Source: Ponticoccus litoralis (lineage in GTDB: Bacteria > Pseudomonadota > Alphaproteobacteria > Rhodobacterales > Rhodobacteraceae). From it: a stretch of DNA of 64,000 nucleotides. This document shows, in pieces, positions 60,983-64,000 of the stretch. The notes under the pieces were generated by a model. It was not told where the DNA came from. It did not search any database and was given only the letters and a program-made list of their open reading frames with translations. Position numbers and translations under genes: made by a program. The stretch spans positions 1,922,001 to 1,986,000 of the forward strand of contig NZ_JBDNCH010000002.1 in the NCBI RefSeq assembly GCF_039769985.1, written 5' to 3'. Numbering within the stretch: position 1 is the stretch's first letter; each line of letters starts with the position of its first letter.

Positions 60983-61619
60983 AGAGCCGTTTCGCTTCTT
61001 CCAAGGTGTCGAACATATGCAGCTTGCCATCCATCAGGACGGCGGCCTTGCGGGCGAATTTCTCGAGGATCTGCGGCTGGTGGCTGACGATGATGATCGT
61101 TGTCGTGCGCAGCCGTTCCGCCAGCAGGTCGCCGGCCTTCTTGTTGAAATTCGCGTCGGTGGAATTCGGCATGCCCTCGTCGATCAGGTACATGTCGAAG
61201 TCCAGCGCCAGCATCAGCGCAAAGGTAAAGCGCGCCCGCATGCCGGAGGAATAGGTGCCGATGGGCTGGTCGAAATATTCCTTCAGGTCGCAGAGCCAGC
61301 GACAGAAGCTTTCGACGTAATCGGGGTCAAGCCCGTAGAGCCGCGCGATGAAGCGCGCGTTCTCCTTGGCCGAGATCTTCGACACCACCCCGCCCATGAA
61401 GCCCAGCGGGAAGGAGATGCGGCAGCCGCGCCGGATCTCGCCCTCGTCGGGTTTTTCCAGTCCGGCCATCATCTTGATCACGGTGGTCTTGCCGGTGCCG
61501 TTGGGGGCAAGGATGCCCAGCGACTCGCCCAGGTCCACGCGGAACGACACACGGTCAAGGATCACCTTGCGCTGGGTGCCGGTCCAGAAGGACTTGCTGA
61601 CCATGTCGAATTCCAACAT
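60960..61619 (-). CDS. Capsule polysaccharide ABC transporter ATP-binding protein, KpsT-like
   Basis: The 219-residue ATPase has Walker A APNGTGKTT near residues 38-46, the KpsT-type signature GTYSSGMRARFTFALMLALDFD in place of LSGGQ, and the Walker B region MYLIDEGMPNSTD. SHQPQIL carries the switch histidine. It exports capsular or other surface polysaccharide with a KpsM permease, which is not in the window. It is translationally linked to the KpsE-like gene. The Walker B Glu is followed by GMP rather than the usual A/P, as in KpsT relatives. Confidence 0.88.
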   Translation of the reverse strand: MLEFDMVSKSFWTGTQRKVILDRVSFRVDLGESLGILAPNGTGKTTVIKMMAGLEKPDEGEIRRGCRISFPLGFMGGVVSKISAKENARFIARLYGLDPDYVESFCRWLCDLKEYFDQPIGTYSSGMRARFTFALMLALDFDMYLIDEGMPNSTDANFNKKAGDLLAERLRTTTIIIVSHQPQILEKFARKAAVLMDGKLHMFDTLEEAKRLYDYETQG

Positions 61620-61777
61620 CCGGGGTGCCCCTTGGTGTTCGTGTTCCCCGTATTTGGGAACCGGGCCGGTCTAGAAAAGAACTTGGGCCACATTATGACC
61701 CGGGGGGCAACAAAGACAACGCGCGCCCCCGGTTGGGGACGCGCGCTCGACAATGCGGATTTTGCCCGAATTGTTCG

Positions 61778-63160
61778 TTAAAGCTCGTGTTTTTCGACGC
61801 GGGTGATCTTGCCCGCGGCGATGGCGGCCACGGCGGCGAAGAAGGACAGAAGGGCGCCCATCTTGGCGGCATCCTGCACCTCACCCGGCCCGAAGGCGAC
61901 AGAGGCCACGAAGAGCGAGACGGTGAACCCGATGGCCGCGACGAAGCCGATCACCACGAGGTCGATCAGCCGCATGCCCTGCGGCATGCCCAGTTTCAGC
62001 GGCACGGCGGCGATCCAGCCGAAGAGGAAGATCCCGATGGGCTTGCCGATCAGCAGGCCCGCCAGAACCAGCCAGGTGGCGGCGCCCATCGAAGAGAACT
62101 GCACCCCCGCGTTGAGCAGGCCGAAGAAGAACAGCACCACCTCGACGGGGTATTTCAGCCCGTGTTCGATGTGGTTCAGCAGGTCGGTCAGGTGTTCCTC
62201 GGCGGCGGCGAAGATGCCGAAGGCGCGGTCGGCATGGGGGATGGCCGGGACCACCGGCAGCAGGCCCAGGGCGGGGTGCAGGCCCGACATCATGAAGCCG
62301 TACCACGACAGGGCGCCCGCCAGCGCATAGGGCCAGAAGCCCAGGACCTCGCGCACCCAAGTCGAATTCGGGCGGTCCTGCTTGCCCCGGTCCATGCGGC
62401 GCGGCAGCCAGTTGGCCAGCAGGAAGACCCCCGCGGCGGCGCCCACCGACAGCAGCAGCCATTCCGGCGCCAGTTCCCCGGAGGGGTAGAAGATCGCAAG
62501 GATGATCAGCCCCGCCGCGTCGTCCGCGATGGCCAGAAGCAGCAGGAAGCGCACCGCCGGGTGACCGGCGCCAAAGACGATGCGCCCGACGAGGTAGGAG
62601 AACGCGATGTCGGTGGCGGTGGGGATGGCCCAGCCGTTGGCCACCGCGTTGTAGGTTTCCGAGCCCAGAACGGCGGCGAGGCCCAGATAGACCGCGATCG
62701 GGCCGAACATGCCACCGGCGGTGGCGAACAGCGGCGTCGCGGCCTTCTTGCCGCGCAGCGACCCGTTTTCAAGGATGACGGCCTCCCAGACTTCCTTGGC
62801 GGCGATGCCGAAGAAGAAGGCCATGAGGATGTCGTTGACGAGATAGTGGAAGGTCAGCGTGCGGTAGCCTTCGCCCAGCACGTATTCGTGCCCCTCGGCG
62901 TCGGTCAGAACCTCCGCCCCGCCCGCGACCAGGTCGGCGAAGGTCGGGTCAGAGGCGGCGATATGCGCGGCATGCCAGTGCCCGATGGGGGCGTGGTCCC
63001 AGATCACGAACTCGACGAAGTTGTGATAGGTGTCGGCCCAGTAATGCGGATTCCCGGCGACCGGGGCGATCACGTCCAGATTGGCCCAGACCAGCGCCGC
63101 GAGGGCGCCGAAGATAAGCAGCAAAGAGTAGCTGGCCAGAAAGTTCCAGACGCGATACAT
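61778..63160 (-). CDS. nhaA: Na+/H+ antiporter NhaA
   Basis: The 460-residue protein has NhaA hallmarks. HYLVNDILMAFFFGIAAKEVWEAV, GWAIPTATDIAFSYLVGRIVFG and the ion-binding aspartate pair in LLLLAIADDAAGLIILAIFY are present, with later NAGVQFSS and GKPIGIFLFGW. It exchanges protons for sodium at the inner membrane, suiting a marine organism. About 60 extra, His- and acid-rich residues lie between the first helix and HYLVND, making it longer than typical NhaA (about 390). It follows a 260-base gap without a gene. Confidence 0.95.
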   Translation of the reverse strand: MYRVWNFLASYSLLLIFGALAALVWANLDVIAPVAGNPHYWADTYHNFVEFVIWDHAPIGHWHAAHIAASDPTFADLVAGGAEVLTDAEGHEYVLGEGYRTLTFHYLVNDILMAFFFGIAAKEVWEAVILENGSLRGKKAATPLFATAGGMFGPIAVYLGLAAVLGSETYNAVANGWAIPTATDIAFSYLVGRIVFGAGHPAVRFLLLLAIADDAAGLIILAIFYPSGELAPEWLLLSVGAAAGVFLLANWLPRRMDRGKQDRPNSTWVREVLGFWPYALAGALSWYGFMMSGLHPALGLLPVVPAIPHADRAFGIFAAAEEHLTDLLNHIEHGLKYPVEVVLFFFGLLNAGVQFSSMGAATWLVLAGLLIGKPIGIFLFGWIAAVPLKLGMPQGMRLIDLVVIGFVAAIGFTVSLFVASVAFGPGEVQDAAKMGALLSFFAAVAAIAAGKITRVEKHEL

Positions 63161-63420
63161 AAGCCCCCCTGTCGGAAAATAGTCTCTTGTTCTTCCGTTC
63201 TTCCCTCAGGTGTAACGGATGGAAACCTGCCGGGCAACGCGCCAGAGCGGGGGATGGCGCTGCCTTTTTGTCGGTTTGGGGCGCAGGGTGGCGGTGTTCG
63301 GCCCTTGGGGGCGCCTCGGGTCACCGTTCAGGGCGCGTGGGGTCGCCACGGTCCAGAGGGGGAGGCGCCCCTTGCGGGACGCCCGGTGCCGCCGCGCATT
63401 ACCGCGCCGGACACTGTCGG

Positions 63421-64000
63421 TCACTGCCGGGCAAGGGCGGCGGCGGTCAGGCCACGGCGCCCCGAGGCCAGCCCGGCGATCAGCGCCCCGGTCAGCGCGA
63501 AGCCTGCGTAGGCCGCGAAGATCCGGGGCTTGACCAGTGCCCAGACCGCGACGGCGGCGGGGATGCAGCTGACGCCGCCCGCGATGACAAAGCTCATGGC
63601 CGCCCCCGGTGCCATGCCCTGTTGCAGCAGGGCGTCGACCAGCGGCACGGCGGCATAGCCGTTCAGGTAGGCCGGCGCCCCGACAAGGGCCCCCATGAGC
63701 ACCGGCCACAGCCCGGTGCCGCCCAGCACCCCGGCGATAGTCTCTGCCGGGATATAGCGCAGCATCACCGCTTCGATGACATAGGCCAGCGTCAGCCACT
63801 TCAGCAGGAACAGGCCATTGGTCAGCGCCGTTTCGCGGAAGGTCTCGCGCCGGGCCGGATCCTGCCAGAAGCGCCAGACCGGCTGCCCGCCGAAGGGTTT
63901 CTGCGCCGCGCAGCAGCCGCCGACCTTGGGCTGCGCGCGCAGCGGGTCGCGGAAGACCACGGTGCCCGCGAAGGCCCGGGTGCCGAAGCCGCCCAGCAGC
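63421..64000 (-). CDS. DUF318-family permease, C-terminal part (5' end outside window)
   Basis: About 192 residues remain; the gene runs off the right edge. It has TNGLFLLKWLTLAYVIEAVMLRYIP, GAPAYLNGYAAVPLVDALLQQGMAPGAAMSFVIAGG and IPAAVAVWALVKPRIFAAY. These are the duplicated permease signatures of DUF318 (PF03773), the family of ArsP-like and YraQ-like putative permeases. Two adjacent cysteines (VGGCCAAQ) stand in a cytoplasmic loop. The cargo is unknown; organoarsenical efflux is one known family role. Confidence 0.82.
   Translation of the reverse strand, partial: LLGGFGTRAFAGTVVFRDPLRAQPKVGGCCAAQKPFGGQPVWRFWQDPARRETFRETALTNGLFLLKWLTLAYVIEAVMLRYIPAETIAGVLGGTGLWPVLMGALVGAPAYLNGYAAVPLVDALLQQGMAPGAAMSFVIAGGVSCIPAAVAVWALVKPRIFAAYAGFALTGALIAGLASGRRGLTAAALARQ

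Overview
This is a GC-rich (roughly two thirds G+C) chromosomal segment. Its gene content points to the Rhodobacteraceae (Roseobacter group, Alphaproteobacteria): DUF2842 and DUF6524 proteins, a GlpSTPQV glycerol importer with its DUF2160 partner, a monomeric isocitrate dehydrogenase, several TRAP and ABC transporters, and many intergenic copies of a cccgggatattt...gacagaagaa element. The genus is not determinable from what I can see.

Layout. 0-3 kb holds housekeeping genes: the end of a 2-hydroxyacid dehydrogenase, a DUF6524 membrane protein, purA and a DUF2842 protein. 3-37 kb is a large sugar-acid catabolic island. It contains a leftward operon (idnD-like dehydrogenase, LysE exporter, FAD-linked dehydrogenase, XylX-like FAH dehydratase, sugar-acid kinase, denD); a divergent rightward operon (gluconate-5-dehydrogenase-like SDR, beta-hydroxyacid dehydrogenase, phytanoyl-CoA-dioxygenase-like enzyme); RraA-like aldolase with azlCD; a XylD-like aldonate dehydratase with an SDR; a DMT permease; a leftward block (SDR, beta-hydroxyacid dehydrogenase, Gfo/Idh/MocA, UxaA, a second dioxygenase, DctMQP TRAP transporter); a FadR-type GntR regulator; an FAH hydrolase; another SDR; a split transketolase; a DRL-like reductase; a LysR regulator; and a full-length transketolase. 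Four near-identical palindromes (core TGGTATACCA) stand in front of idnD/SDR, the XylD-like gene, dctP and gntR, so the GntR protein probably controls a regulon spread across this island.

37-43.6 kb: a GGDEF protein, monomeric icd, and carboxynorspermidine decarboxylase plus dehydrogenase (alternative spermidine route). 43.8-52.9 kb: a complete glycerol uptake and oxidation operon (glpD-S-T-P-Q-DUF2160-V, leftward) with divergent glpR. 53.3-58.9 kb: a probable molybdenum locus with a TsaA/TrmO protein, an orphan ModA, a FecCD-type importer (binding protein, permease, ATPase), a Mop protein and a MOT1-type permease. 59-64 kb: tRNA-Ser(GGA), a capsule-export pair (KpsE- and KpsT-like), nhaA and the end of a DUF318-type permease.

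Thirteen otherwise intact genes carry one or more apparent single-base indels. Most sit on recurring words (gcggtacg, ccgag[g/c], gcactgg) that can be read as altered GGCC or CCWGG sites. I therefore read them as probable sequencing artefacts and annotate those genes over their full extent.
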